In this document: positions 1 to 6,690 of the stretch, piece after piece
How the letters are laid out: each line of letters starts with the position of its first letter
Numbering within the stretch: the stretch's first letter is position 1
DNA from: Thermococcus sp.
Lineage (GTDB): Archaea; Methanobacteriota_B; Thermococci; Thermococcales; Thermococcaceae
Length of the DNA: 8,562 nt
Assembly (NCBI GenBank): GCA_021157445.1
Contig: JAGGWM010000138.1
Coordinates: forward strand, 1-8,562
Direction of reading: 5' to 3'
The notes under the pieces: generated by a model
Seen by the model: only the letters and a program-made list of their open reading frames with translations
Told to the model about the DNA's origin: nothing
Database searches by the model: none
Program-made: the position numbers and the translations under genes

Positions 1-1
1 G

Positions 2-535
2 AAGAAAACGATGCAAAAAGGAAGAAGTTACTACAAGAAGGGGAGAGTTTTATGGGTTTTGAAGTACAGAGAAAAGCTGTTTTCCAAGGTTTTGGGCACT
101 TATCCATATTATGTGGAAGTTGACCTGGCAAAAAACTCCAGCAGATGCACCTGTCCACAGGGAAAAGACTGCAAACATGCCGCCGCTACAATAATGGCCT
201 TTGAAGAGGGCTTCTACATAGAAAGCCATGAGCCAGTTTCAGAATTTTTTCCGGATGCAGCTTTAAAAAGGCATCTGTTCCATGATAATCCGGAATTGGG
301 GTTGGAAATTCTTTTAAAGGAGCTTCAATATCAGATAAACAACGATGAAAGTGGAAGCGAAGTGGCTAGACTCTTAAGGGAAGCATTAAAACTGTTCAGC
401 CTTGCCCCATCCAAGGAAAAGGGATTTCAAATATTGGAAATTTTCAAAGAATTCGAGACGCTTTTCCCGGACTACAACCTAACTGGAGAGCTGGAGAAAG
501 AGGTTAAAGAAACTCTAAAAGGGTGCTCTCTTTGA
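2..535 (+). CDS. SWIM zinc-finger protein, 5' end probably outside the window
   Basis: The gene encodes a small protein with one SWIM-type zinc-binding motif near its N-terminus. Counting from the ATG at 11, the motif is CxC-x5-CxH, with Cys46, Cys48, Cys54 and His56. It follows a typical run-in (KGRSYYKKGRV, then GTYPYYVEVDLA). The remaining ~115 residues are helical and charged and I do not recognise a second domain. SWIM domains are thought to mediate DNA or protein contacts; the exact job here is unknown. The frame stays open to the window edge. The ATG at 11 has no GGTGA-type ribosome site (GAAGA precedes it), unlike other genes here, and SWIM proteins usually have more sequence before the KGxxYY run, so I treat the gene as 5'-partial. 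The C-terminus overlaps the opposing gene by 32 bp. Confidence 0.85.
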   Translation, partial: KKTMQKGRSYYKKGRVLWVLKYREKLFSKVLGTYPYYVEVDLAKNSSRCTCPQGKDCKHAAATIMAFEEGFYIESHEPVSEFFPDAALKRHLFHDNPELGLEILLKELQYQINNDESGSEVARLLREALKLFSLAPSKEKGFQILEIFKEFETLFPDYNLTGELEKEVKETLKGCSL

Positions 536-875
536 GCTTTCTCCTTAAAGAATCATAAACTTCCTTTCCATCGAAAGTGAAGTTATATCTCACTCCGGCT
601 TCGTCTAAGAGAAACTTCATTATTTGAAGGGCGTATTTTGCTTTGGTACCCTCCATCTCAACCGAGATGAAATAGTTCTTCCTCCTTCCGAGAATTACAT
701 CAAAATTAAGTCTCTCGGCAAGCTCCACATCGAGAAAAGTAAATTTTTTCTGCGTTTTGTATTCTCTCACCATAACATTTGAGAACTTTCTTATCAGCTT
801 TTCCATAATCTCCTTCACCCTTTTGTACTCTTCTTCACTGAGCTCTGCAGTGAGTTTGAGTTTTTCCACTATCAT
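504..875 (-). CDS. Conserved-looking hypothetical protein, 123 aa, divergent from reverse gyrase
   Basis: I do not recognise this family. The product is a soluble, highly charged alpha/beta protein of 123 residues. It has an amphipathic helix around residues 12-32, a basic beta-rich middle (about 33-75, including ILGRRKNYF) and a helix (78-93) followed by DEAGVRYNF and a charged C-terminal helix. There are no Cys pairs, membrane segments or signal peptide. I chose the ATG at 875 because GGTGA at 881-885 sits exactly 5 nt before it, the same geometry as rgy and the acetyl-CoA synthetase gene. An upstream TTG at 899 would give 131 residues but lacks such a site and would start upstream of the predicted transcript. 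The gene is divergent from rgy through a shared TATA box. Its 3' end overlaps the SWIM gene by 32 bp. No function should be inferred beyond possible co-expression with reverse gyrase. Confidence 0.85.
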   Translation of the reverse strand: MIVEKLKLTAELSEEEYKRVKEIMEKLIRKFSNVMVREYKTQKKFTFLDVELAERLNFDVILGRRKNYFISVEMEGTKAKYALQIMKFLLDEAGVRYNFTFDGKEVYDSLRRKLKESTLLEFL

Positions 876-880
876 ATGCC

Positions 881-885
881 TCACC
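881..885 (-). promoter_or_regulatory. Ribosome binding site deciding the start of the 123-aa gene
   Basis: GGTGA on the minus strand, followed by 5 nt and the ATG at 875. It matches the archaeal anti-Shine-Dalgarno end of 16S rRNA and excludes the longer TTG start at 899. Confidence 0.75.
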
Positions 886-905
886 GAAAAGACATCCAAA
901 AAAAT

Positions 906-915
906 CCTTATAAAG
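906..915. promoter_or_regulatory. Probable shared, bidirectional TATA box for rgy (+) and the 123-aa gene (-)
   Basis: The plus strand reads CCTTATAAAG and the minus strand CTTTATAAGG, so both orientations resemble a Thermococcales TATA box. With the usual ~25 nt from box centre to start site, transcripts would begin near 937 (+) and near 885 (-). That gives short leaders of about 16 and 10 nt before the ATGs at 953 and 875. A-rich sequence on the left (897-904) could act as BRE for the rgy direction. I see no second TATA candidate between the two genes. Direction and start sites are inferred, not observed. Confidence 0.65.
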
Positions 916-942
916 TTTGCATCCCCTAAAAGAGCATCGGAA

Positions 943-947
943 GGTGA
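943..947 (+). promoter_or_regulatory. Ribosome binding site fixing the reverse gyrase start
   Basis: GGTGA lies 5 nt before the ATG at 953. An in-frame ATG at 917 would add 12 residues but would lie upstream of the predicted transcription start and before the family-typical N-terminal zinc finger. The ATG at 953 is therefore preferred. Confidence 0.8.
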
Positions 948-952
948 ATAAT

Positions 953-3900
953 ATGAAGGCCATATACAGAGGCATGTGCCCGAACTGTGAGGACAGGATA
1001 GGGGATTTACGGTTATACGAGAAGCATCCCTGTGAAGTTTGTCTTGATGATGAAATAAAAGCAGAGGTGTACTTTGACCTTATAAAGGGAATTAGGGATG
1101 CCCTAAAACTTAAAGGAACCTTAAAACATTGGGAAGAGTTATATTCTCTTGAAAAAAAGTTGAACGAAGCTGAAGAGCTCTTCAAGAAAGCTACCGGCTT
1201 CACATTCTGGAGTGCCCAAAAAACATGGGTTAAACGTTTAGTGAGGGGAAAAAGCTTCTCTATAATCGCTCCCACCGGAATGGGAAAGAGCGTTTTTGGA
1301 GCGTTTATGTCAATTTACTATGCAAAAAAAGGCAAAAAATCATACATAATCCTACCCACAACCCCTCTGGTAATCCAAACGATTAAAAGGGTTCAGACAT
1401 TTGCGGAAAGAGCTAGTGTAGAGGTTAACCTCACCTACTATCACGGAAATATGAAGAAAAAAGAGAAGGAGGAAATGCTCCAAAAAATCCAGAATGGGGA
1501 TTTTGACATCCTCATAACCTCCGCACAGTATCTGGCGAGGAATTTTGACCTTCTAAAAGATAAAAGGTTCGACTTTATCTTCGTTGATGACGTTGATGCC
1601 TTCCTAAAGGCGTCAAAGAACATAGACCGTTCCCTTATTCTTCTTGGCTTTACCGACGAGATAATCCAGAAAGCTTGGGAAATTATAAAACTCAAAAAAC
1701 AGATGGCAAAATACCTCAACGGCAACAGTAAGGACAAAAATGAAAAACTAAAAGAGTTAAACAAGCAGATAAATGCCATTGAGAGAGAGATTAGGAAGTT
1801 TAAGCGAGAAAACAAAATTGGAGTTCTAATCATAGCTTCTGCAACCGGAAGTGCCAGAGGAGACAGGATAAAGCTTTATCGTGAGCTTCTTGATTTCGAG
1901 GTGGGAAGCGGAAGATCTGCATTGAGAAATGTTGTGGACAGCTATCTCTTCCCCGAAAAGCCAATAGAGGAGCACGTAAAGGAGCTGCTGAAAACTTTAG
2001 GCTCAGGAGGGCTTATATTTGTTCCAATTGACCAAGGGATAGCGTATGCGGAGAAACTAACGAATTACTTGCAGGATCTTGGATTTAAGGTAGAATTAGT
2101 CTCGGCAAGGAACAAAAAGGGACTTGAAAGATTCGAAAAAGGAGAGGTTGATTACCTGATAGGGGTTGCCACGTATTACGGTTCTATTGTAAGGGGACTT
2201 GACTTACCTCACCTAATACGATACGCAGTATTTACCGGAGTTCCAAAGTTCCGCTTCAGCATAGACCTTGAACAGCCCACCATATACAGGGTTTTAGGGC
2301 TGATGAGCGAAGTCATGGAATTCCTCGAAGAGGACGATAGGAGAAATGCAGAAAAGCTGTACGCAAGGTTAAGGAGACTCATAAGGAATATCCCACAGTT
2401 TGAAATCCTAAAGATAGAAGAGGCATTAGCGGAAGGTTTGCCCCTGGAAGGGTTCTCAAATCACGTTCTTGAGGTCTTCAAAGAGGCTGTTGAGTTCCTT
2501 AGGAGCGTATTAAGAAAGCCTGAAGTCCTAAAAAGAATAGAAGAAGACCCATTTGTAAGCCTCAAGAAAGAAGAAGGAAAGTGGTACATAGAAATTCCCG
2601 ATGTGAGGACGTACATACAAGCCACGGGGAGGACTTCGAGGCTTTTTGCTGGGGGTATTACAAAGGGACTCAGCGTTTTAATAGTGGACAATGAAAAGGT
2701 CTTCAATGGGCTGAAGAGGCAAATGCACTGGCGTTTTGCTGAGTTTGATATTAAGCCATTCAATGAGCTCAATTTAGAGGAAATATTAAAGGAAATTGAC
2801 GCCGATAGGGAGAAAGTCAGGCTTATCATGGAGGGCAAAATAGCAGAGAAAACAAAAGACCTCGTAAAGTCAGCTCTCATGATAGTGGAATCGCCTAACA
2901 AGGCTAGAACTATTGCGAGCTTCTTTGGACAGCCAAGCAAAAGACGTATTGGAGACTTAGTAGCTTATGAGGTGAGTATAGGAGAATTAATGCTTACTAT
3001 ACTGGCAAGCGGTGGACATATGTTCGACCTAGTTACAAACGAAGGTTATCATGGAGTTTTGATAAAGGAAAATGATGAGAAGCCTTACTTCATTCCGGTT
3101 TATGATACCTTAAAGCGCTGTAGGGACTGCGGACATCAGTTTGTAGACTGGGAAAAGAAAGGAGTATGCCCCAGGTGTGGCTCAAGAGACGTAAGAGATG
3201 CCCTGGAGAACGTAATTGCAATGAGAGAAATAGCACAGGAAGTTGATGAAATATTAATAGGAACGGATCCAGATGTTGAAGGTGAAAAGATAGCTTGGGA
3301 CATAAGAAACGTTCTCTCTCCTTACACTCCAACCATAAAGAGAATAGAGTTCCACGAGGTTACGAGACCGGCTATTCTAAAGGCCCTCAAAGAAGCTAAA
3401 GATGTGAATGAGGCAAGGGTAAATGCACAGCTTGTGAGAAGAATAGAAGACAGATGGATAGGATTTGAACTCAGCCAAAGGCTCTGGGAGGTCTTTGAGA
3501 ACACCTACCTCTCAGCTGGAAGAGTTCAAACCCCCGTTTTAGGATGGGTTATAGAGAGATACAGGGAGTTCGTGGAAAGTGAAACCGACTTCATGAGGCT
3601 AACACTTGAAAACGACTTGGAAGTAACTTTAGAAGGCGTTAAGGAAGAAGTCCAAGAAGTTGTCGTAGATGAAGTACAGTTAGAGGAAAAGGAGCTAAAC
3701 CCACTTCCCCCATATACCACGGATACCATGCTCCAAGACGCTTCGAGGTTCTTAAGGTTCTCAACCGATTACACGATGAGGCTTGCTCAAGACCTCTTCG
3801 AGCTTGGTTTGGTGACCTATATAAGAACCGACTCTACTCATGTAAGTAACGTTGGTATTGAAGTTGCCAAAGAATACATCACCGAAGAGATTGGTGAAGA

Positions 3901-4597
3901 CTACTTTGCTCCAAGGAAGTGGGGTGAAGAAGGAGCACACGAGTGTATAAGACCCACAAGGCCAATAGATACCGGAAGGCTTATGCAACTGTTGAGAGAT
4001 GGGATAATAACTTTGGCAAGAGCTCTAACGAGAGATCACTTCAGGCTCTATGATATGATATTCAAGCGTTTCATGATCTCCCAAATGAAAGCGGCAAAGA
4101 TAGTTTATGAGAAGGCAGTTATCGATGCAAAAATAACAAAAGCTGAAGTAGAGGGGTACGTTGAAATACTCTTCGATGGATGGACAAAGCTTAGAGCTCC
4201 ACCTCTAAAAAAGCTTCCCAAACTTGAAAAAGGGCAGAGAATTAGGGTCAAAGACATTAAGAAATGGAGGGCTCCAAAAGTGCCACTGTTTACTCAAGGA
4301 GACATAATTGCGCTGATGAAGGAGCGCAAAATCGGGAGGCCTTCTACTTATGCAAAGATAGTCAAAACTCTCCTCGATAGACACTACGTCATAGAAACGA
4401 AAGGAAGGAAAAAGCTAGTACCAACGGAACTCGGTACAAAGGTTTATCATTACCTAATCACCAAATACAAGGAGCTTGTGAGTGAAGAGAGAACCAGACA
4501 GCTGGAAGAGCTTATGGATCTCGTGGAAGAAAATAAGGCAGATTATCAGGAAGTGCTGAACGATATGTATAGGGAGATAAGGAAGTACATTGCCTGA
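953..4597 (+). CDS. rgy: Reverse gyrase
   Basis: Reverse gyrase (1214 aa) introduces positive supercoils into DNA using ATP, and is the hallmark enzyme of hyperthermophiles. The N-terminal half is an SF2 helicase-like module. It starts with a Cys4 zinc finger (Cys9, Cys12, Cys27, Cys30), then Walker A APTGMGKS (106-113), a DEAD-type VDDVD (211-215), a SAT motif (296-298) and motif [10 protein letters not shown] (556-563). The inserted 'latch' region falls roughly at 390-500. The C-terminal half is a type IA topoisomerase: Toprim with Glu646 and the DPDVEGE acid cluster (Asp772, Asp774, Glu777), a second Cys4 finger (Cys723, Cys726, Cys739, Cys742), and the catalytic tyrosine in TYIRTDS (Tyr956). 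Every key residue is present, so the enzyme should be active. No intein interrupts it, although some archaeal reverse gyrases carry one. The length matches the P. furiosus enzyme as I recall it. The gene is monocistronic, divergent from the 123-aa gene and convergent with acdAI. Confidence 0.98.
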   Translation: MKAIYRGMCPNCEDRIGDLRLYEKHPCEVCLDDEIKAEVYFDLIKGIRDALKLKGTLKHWEELYSLEKKLNEAEELFKKATGFTFWSAQKTWVKRLVRGKSFSIIAPTGMGKSVFGAFMSIYYAKKGKKSYIILPTTPLVIQTIKRVQTFAERASVEVNLTYYHGNMKKKEKEEMLQKIQNGDFDILITSAQYLARNFDLLKDKRFDFIFVDDVDAFLKASKNIDRSLILLGFTDEIIQKAWEIIKLKKQMAKYLNGNSKDKNEKLKELNKQINAIEREIRKFKRENKIGVLIIASATGSARGDRIKLYRELLDFEVGSGRSALRNVVDSYLFPEKPIEEHVKELLKTLGSGGLIFVPIDQGIAYAEKLTNYLQDLGFKVELVSARNKKGLERFEKGEVDYLIGVATYYGSIVRGLDLPHLIRYAVFTGVPKFRFSIDLEQPTIYRVLGLMSEVMEFLEEDDRRNAEKLYARLRRLIRNIPQFEILKIEEALAEGLPLEGFSNHVLEVFKEAVEFLRSVLRKPEVLKRIEEDPFVSLKKEEGKWYIEIPDVRTYIQATGRTSRLFAGGITKGLSVLIVDNEKVFNGLKRQMHWRFAEFDIKPFNELNLEEILKEIDADREKVRLIMEGKIAEKTKDLVKSALMIVESPNKARTIASFFGQPSKRRIGDLVAYEVSIGELMLTILASGGHMFDLVTNEGYHGVLIKENDEKPYFIPVYDTLKRCRDCGHQFVDWEKKGVCPRCGSRDVRDALENVIAMREIAQEVDEILIGTDPDVEGEKIAWDIRNVLSPYTPTIKRIEFHEVTRPAILKALKEAKDVNEARVNAQLVRRIEDRWIGFELSQRLWEVFENTYLSAGRVQTPVLGWVIERYREFVESETDFMRLTLENDLEVTLEGVKEEVQEVVVDEVQLEEKELNPLPPYTTDTMLQDASRFLRFSTDYTMRLAQDLFELGLVTYIRTDSTHVSNVGIEVAKEYITEEIGEDYFAPRKWGEEGAHECIRPTRPIDTGRLMQLLRDGIITLARALTRDHFRLYDMIFKRFMISQMKAAKIVYEKAVIDAKITKAEVEGYVEILFDGWTKLRAPPLKKLPKLEKGQRIRVKDIKKWRAPKVPLFTQGDIIALMKERKIGRPSTYAKIVKTLLDRHYVIETKGRKKLVPTELGTKVYHYLITKYKELVSEERTRQLEELMDLVEENKADYQEVLNDMYREIRKYIA

Positions 4598-4600
4598 TCC

Positions 4601-4609
4601 TTTCTTTTT
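4601..4609 (+). terminator. T-rich terminator of rgy
   Basis: TTTCTTTTT begins 3 nt after the rgy stop codon. Archaeal RNA polymerase commonly terminates on such oligo-T tracts without a hairpin, and no hairpin is evident here. Confidence 0.6.
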
Positions 4610-4614
4610 ATAAT

Positions 4615-4630
4615 GAAAAAGAAGAGAAGG
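4615..4630 (-). terminator. T-rich terminator of the acetyl-CoA synthetase gene
   Basis: The minus strand immediately after the stop codon is pyrimidine-rich and ends in TCTTCTTTTTC. It faces the rgy terminator, so the two convergent transcripts would overlap little. Confidence 0.55.
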
Positions 4631-4632
4631 AA

Positions 4633-6021
4633 TCACTCCTTCTTGTGTCTCATTTTCCAGTTGTGCCATCTGTATAGGGCAGCAAGTGACTTAATGGCCC
4701 TCTCAGGTTCTGGATATGCCGGAATTCCATTTTCATTGAGCATGTCGATTGCCTCTTTAGCCTCAACACCACCGACTATGGCAACGACTATTGGCTTCTT
4801 CCTTCCGCTTGCTTCGTACTCCTTTATGACTACCTTTGCAAGGTCTCTTGGGTCAAGAACGGCTGTCTGGCAGTAGAGAACGGCTATTGAATGCATCTCC
4901 GGGTGTGCTAAAGCATCCCTAATTGCGCCTTCGTAGGATTCAGCGCCAGCCATACCCGTTAAGTCAACTGGGTTCTTGTAGCTTCCAAAGGGTGGCATGT
5001 GGTTTGCAAAGATCTTAAGCTCTTCAAGGTTATCATAAAGCTTTAATCCTTCCTCCTCAGCGGCATCGGTGGCCATAACACCTATTCCCCCGCCGTTTGT
5101 GAGGATTACAACGTTGTCTCCTTCAGGCTCTGGAAGGTTTGAAAGTGTTCTCGCCCAATCGAAAGCTTCCCCAATTGTTAATGCCCTTAGGACGCCACTT
5201 TGCTTGAATGCAGCCGTGTAAATATTATCAGCCCCGGCAAGTGAACCCGTGTGAGAAGCAGCGGCTTTAGCTCCCCTCTCGCTCCTTCCAGCTTTGATAA
5301 CTATGATCGGCTTTTTCGTTGAGACCTTCTTTGCAACTTCCATAAATCTCCTACCATCTTTCACACCTTCCATGTAGATTAGAATTGCTCCGGTGTTTTC
5401 GTCGGTCTCAAAGTACTCAAGCATGTCTGCATCGTCTAAATCACTCTTGTTTCCAATGCTTACTACTGCCGAGAGACCGACCTTCTCAAGTATTGTCCAT
5501 CCCATAAGGGCTATTCCTAGAGCTCCGCTTTGAGAGACAAGTGCGAGCTTTCCGGGCATTACGTCTGTTGGGCCAAAGGTTGCATTGAGCTTGGCTGGAG
5601 TATAAACGACACCAAATATGTTTGGACCTAGAATTCTCATTCCATACTTGTGAGCCGTCTCCACTAACTGCTGCTCAACTTTCTTTCCTTCCTCGCCAAG
5701 CTCTCCAAACCCCGAGCTTATGATTGGAAGGACTTTGACGCCTTTCTTTCCACATTCTTCAACTACCTGCGGGACAAACTTAGCGGGGACAACTACAACT
5801 GCCATGTCCACCTCATCAGGAACATCAAGGATGCTCCTGTATACTGGGAACTTTCTTCCGCTGATCTCTATTTCCCCACCTTTAACATTGACTGCATAGA
5901 TCTTGCCCTCGTAGCCATAGTCGACAAGGTTCTTCATGATAGCGTATCCTATTTTCCCGGGCTTACCAGAAGCACCTATAACGGCAACGCTCTTTGGTTT
6001 GAAAAGTGCCTCTATGCTCAT
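4633..6021 (-). CDS. acdAI: ADP-forming acetate-CoA ligase (acetyl-CoA synthetase I), alpha subunit
   Basis: This cytoplasmic enzyme converts acetyl-CoA + ADP + Pi to acetate + CoA + ATP, the energy-conserving last step of peptide and sugar fermentation in Thermococcales. The product is 462 aa, the length I recall for the P. furiosus ACS I alpha subunit, which it closely resembles. A CoA-binding Rossmann domain comes first (SVAVIGASGKPGKIG, 11-25), followed by two succinyl-CoA-ligase-like domains with SQSGALG (163-169). The phosphorylated histidine is His257 in AASHTGSLAG. Glu218 in IYMEGVKDG is a likely second catalytic residue. The beta subunit (ATP-grasp) is needed for activity and is not in the window; in Pyrococcus it is likewise encoded elsewhere. 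The start is the ATG at 6021, supported by GAGGTGA 5 nt upstream. A GTG at 6030 is in frame but forms part of that ribosome site. Isoform I rather than II is inferred from resemblance. Confidence 0.95.
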   Translation of the reverse strand: MSIEALFKPKSVAVIGASGKPGKIGYAIMKNLVDYGYEGKIYAVNVKGGEIEISGRKFPVYRSILDVPDEVDMAVVVVPAKFVPQVVEECGKKGVKVLPIISSGFGELGEEGKKVEQQLVETAHKYGMRILGPNIFGVVYTPAKLNATFGPTDVMPGKLALVSQSGALGIALMGWTILEKVGLSAVVSIGNKSDLDDADMLEYFETDENTGAILIYMEGVKDGRRFMEVAKKVSTKKPIIVIKAGRSERGAKAAASHTGSLAGADNIYTAAFKQSGVLRALTIGEAFDWARTLSNLPEPEGDNVVILTNGGGIGVMATDAAEEEGLKLYDNLEELKIFANHMPPFGSYKNPVDLTGMAGAESYEGAIRDALAHPEMHSIAVLYCQTAVLDPRDLAKVVIKEYEASGRKKPIVVAIVGGVEAKEAIDMLNENGIPAYPEPERAIKSLAALYRWHNWKMRHKKE

Positions 6022-6026
6022 CTCCT

Positions 6027-6033
6027 TCACCTC
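6027..6033 (-). promoter_or_regulatory. Ribosome binding site of acdAI, deciding its start
   Basis: GAGGTGA on the minus strand ends 5 nt before the ATG at 6021. The in-frame GTG at 6030 is contained in this site, so starting there would leave it without a ribosome site. The resulting 462-residue product also fits the family length. Confidence 0.8.
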
Positions 6034-6054
6034 ATTAACTTTACAAAAGTTAAT
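6034..6054 (-). promoter_or_regulatory. Perfect inverted repeat over the predicted acdAI transcription start: candidate operator
   Basis: The arms ATTAACTTT (6034-6042) and AAAGTTAAT (6046-6054) are perfect inverted copies of 9 bp separated by ACA. The repeat lies between the TATA box at 6066-6073 and the ribosome site at 6027-6033, and its centre (6044) coincides with the expected transcription start. That is a classic position for a repressor blocking RNA polymerase recruitment in archaea. The symmetry fits a dimeric helix-turn-helix regulator. The sequence does not match the SurR consensus or other Thermococcales operator consensuses I know. An RNA hairpin at the leader's 5' end is the alternative. 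Confidence 0.5.
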
Positions 6055-6065
6055 GCGAAAGAGGA

Positions 6066-6073
6066 GTTATAAC
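6066..6073 (-). promoter_or_regulatory. TATA box of acdAI
   Basis: GTTATAAC, preceded on the minus strand by the purine-rich run AGAAAA as a plausible BRE. A start site about 25 nt downstream would fall near 6044, giving a leader of about 22 nt. The core is self-complementary, but on the plus strand nothing at a suitable distance looks like a gene start. Confidence 0.6.
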
Positions 6074-6090
6074 TTTTCTCTTATTCATTT

Positions 6091-6208
6091 GACGACTTGG
6101 ATATCGGCGTTTGTTAAAGGAACTAATGGTTTTGAACAATACATTAAACTTCCAGCACAAGATGGTCAGCTCGAAGGACAATGCTTTAAAGTCATGAATG
6201 AAAAATAA
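6091..6208 (+). other. Intergenic stretch with a possible gene remnant
   Basis: The stretch between the acdAI promoter and the guide RNA contains no convincing gene. One plus-strand frame, open to the TAA at 6206-6208, reads like the tail of a protein (KGTNGFEQYIKL, then PAQDGQLEGQCFKVMNEK). It has no start codon with a ribosome site in the gap, because the same frame runs back antisense into acdAI. It could be the decayed C-terminus of a gene lost by rearrangement, or chance. I do not recognise the family. Confidence 0.2.
6184..6191 (+). promoter_or_regulatory. Candidate TATA box for the guide RNA / psiE-fen transcript
   Basis: CTTTAAAG is centred about 25-26 nt before position 6213, where a C/D RNA with its C box at 6215-6221 would be expected to begin. 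An A-rich run at 6200-6210 (AAAAATAAAA) is an alternative TATA element. It would start transcription near 6230, inside the RNA, giving a psiE mRNA that lacks the first C box. The choice between them is inference. Confidence 0.45.
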
Positions 6209-6212
6209 AAAC

Positions 6213-6267
6213 TGGTGATGAGCCTTCCCCTCCCTGAGAGGGTGATGAACACACCGGTAGGCTGATA
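6213..6267 (+). ncRNA. C/D box guide sRNA (2'-O-methylation guide)
   Basis: All four boxes of an archaeal C/D sRNA are present in order and with canonical spacing. They are C box GTGATGA (6215-6221), D' box CTGA (6234-6237), C' box GTGATGA (6242-6248) and D box CTGA (6262-6265). The D'-C' spacer is 4 nt. The D' guide GCCTTCCCCTCC is 12 nt (6222-6233) and the D guide ACACACCGGTAGG is 13 nt (6249-6261), as expected for RNAs bound by L7Ae, Nop5 and fibrillarin. By the 'fifth base upstream of the box' rule the guides would methylate the fifth base (G) of GGAGGGGAAGGC and the fifth base (C) of CCUACCGGUGUGU. I could not assign these targets to rRNA or tRNA from memory. The exact ends are estimated. 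The D box is only 5 nt before the psiE start codon, so the RNA probably shares the operon transcript. Confidence 0.88.
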
Positions 6268-6270
6268 AAG

Positions 6271-6690
6271 ATGACGAAGATGGAAGATGAAAAAACCGCC
6301 CAATACACCCAAATTCACAAGCTCTTTAGGAAAGCCTTAGAGATCTCCTTTGACACAGTCGTCATACTGTTCCTATTCTTCATACTTTACCTAACCGTGT
6401 ACTCTATCTACCTCAACTTCAAGTTTACCTACAAAGTCAGCGATCCGAAGCTTCTGATTGCAAACATACTCGTGACAATTATCCTAATAGAAACCTACAG
6501 GATTTTGATAATCTATTTAAGGCAGCACCGTGTGAGCATATCTCACATTCTTGAGGTTGGAATGGTGGCGCTTGTTCAAAAGCTCATCGTTGCCTCGGAT
6601 TTTAAGGAGCTCGATGCCTTAAAGCTCTTCGCTGTTGGTGGATTGCTTTTTATACTTGGTTATCTATACATTAGAATAGGTGGTGAGTAA
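6271..6690 (+). CDS. PsiE-family membrane protein
   Basis: The product is a 139-residue integral membrane protein of the PsiE (phosphate-starvation-inducible E-like) type. It has a charged N-terminus (1-27), a strong hydrophobic segment at 28-49, a second at 61-82, a third moderately hydrophobic one around 92-108 ([14 protein letters not shown]) and a fourth at 116-135. The middle stretch, [24 protein letters not shown], is the part most like the family. The biochemical role of PsiE is not established, even in bacteria. The ATG at 6271 is used; the fourth codon (ATG at 6280) is an alternative. Neither has a good ribosome site: the nearest GGTGA-like sequence (6241-6245) is the C' box of the guide RNA, too far upstream. 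That suggests leaderless translation after RNA processing. The stop codon overlaps the fen start by one base. Confidence 0.8.
   Translation: MTKMEDEKTAQYTQIHKLFRKALEISFDTVVILFLFFILYLTVYSIYLNFKFTYKVSDPKLLIANILVTIILIETYRILIIYLRQHRVSISHILEVGMVALVQKLIVASDFKELDALKLFAVGGLLFILGYLYIRIGGE
6679..6686 (+). promoter_or_regulatory. Ribosome binding site of fen inside the psiE-like gene
   Basis: GGTGGTGA ends 3 nt before the fen ATG, within the last codons of the psiE-like gene. With the TAATG stop-start overlap this implies translational coupling. Confidence 0.7.

Noticed and set aside
11..13. ATG at 11 as true start of the SWIM gene
   Set aside because: There is no ribosome site, the frame is open to the edge, and family members usually extend further N-terminally. 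It is kept only as a numbering point.
876..899. TTG at 899 as start of the 123-aa gene
   Set aside because: It lies before the predicted transcription start and has no ribosome site, whereas GGTGA precedes the ATG at 875 by 5 nt.
917..952. ATG at 917 as start of reverse gyrase
   Set aside because: It lies only 2 nt past the TATA box, upstream of the likely start site; the ATG at 953 has GGTGA at the right distance.
1043..1056. C-box-like TGATGATGA inside reverse gyrase
   Set aside because: No D' / D boxes or guide spacing follow it; it is simply coding sequence for acidic residues.
757..1275. Long open frames antisense to or overlapping the 123-aa gene and rgy
   Set aside because: They have no ribosome sites, have low-complexity Ser/Phe/Leu composition typical of antisense frames, and conflict with clear genes.
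3800..3860. Intein in reverse gyrase near the active-site tyrosine
   Set aside because: The TYIRTDS region is continuous and the total length of 1214 aa leaves no room for an intein.
6022..6030. GTG at 6030 as start of acdAI (465 aa)
   Set aside because: It is part of the ribosome site GAGGTGA for the ATG at 6021, and the 462-residue product fits the family.
6066..6073. GTTATAAC as a SurR redox-regulator site
   Set aside because: SurR sites use GTT-N3-AAC spacing; here the spacing is 2 and the element fits a TATA box better.
6127..6198. 23-codon ORF starting at the ATG at 6127
   Set aside because: It has only a weak ribosome-like sequence, overlaps the guide RNA promoter region, and shows no recognisable motif.
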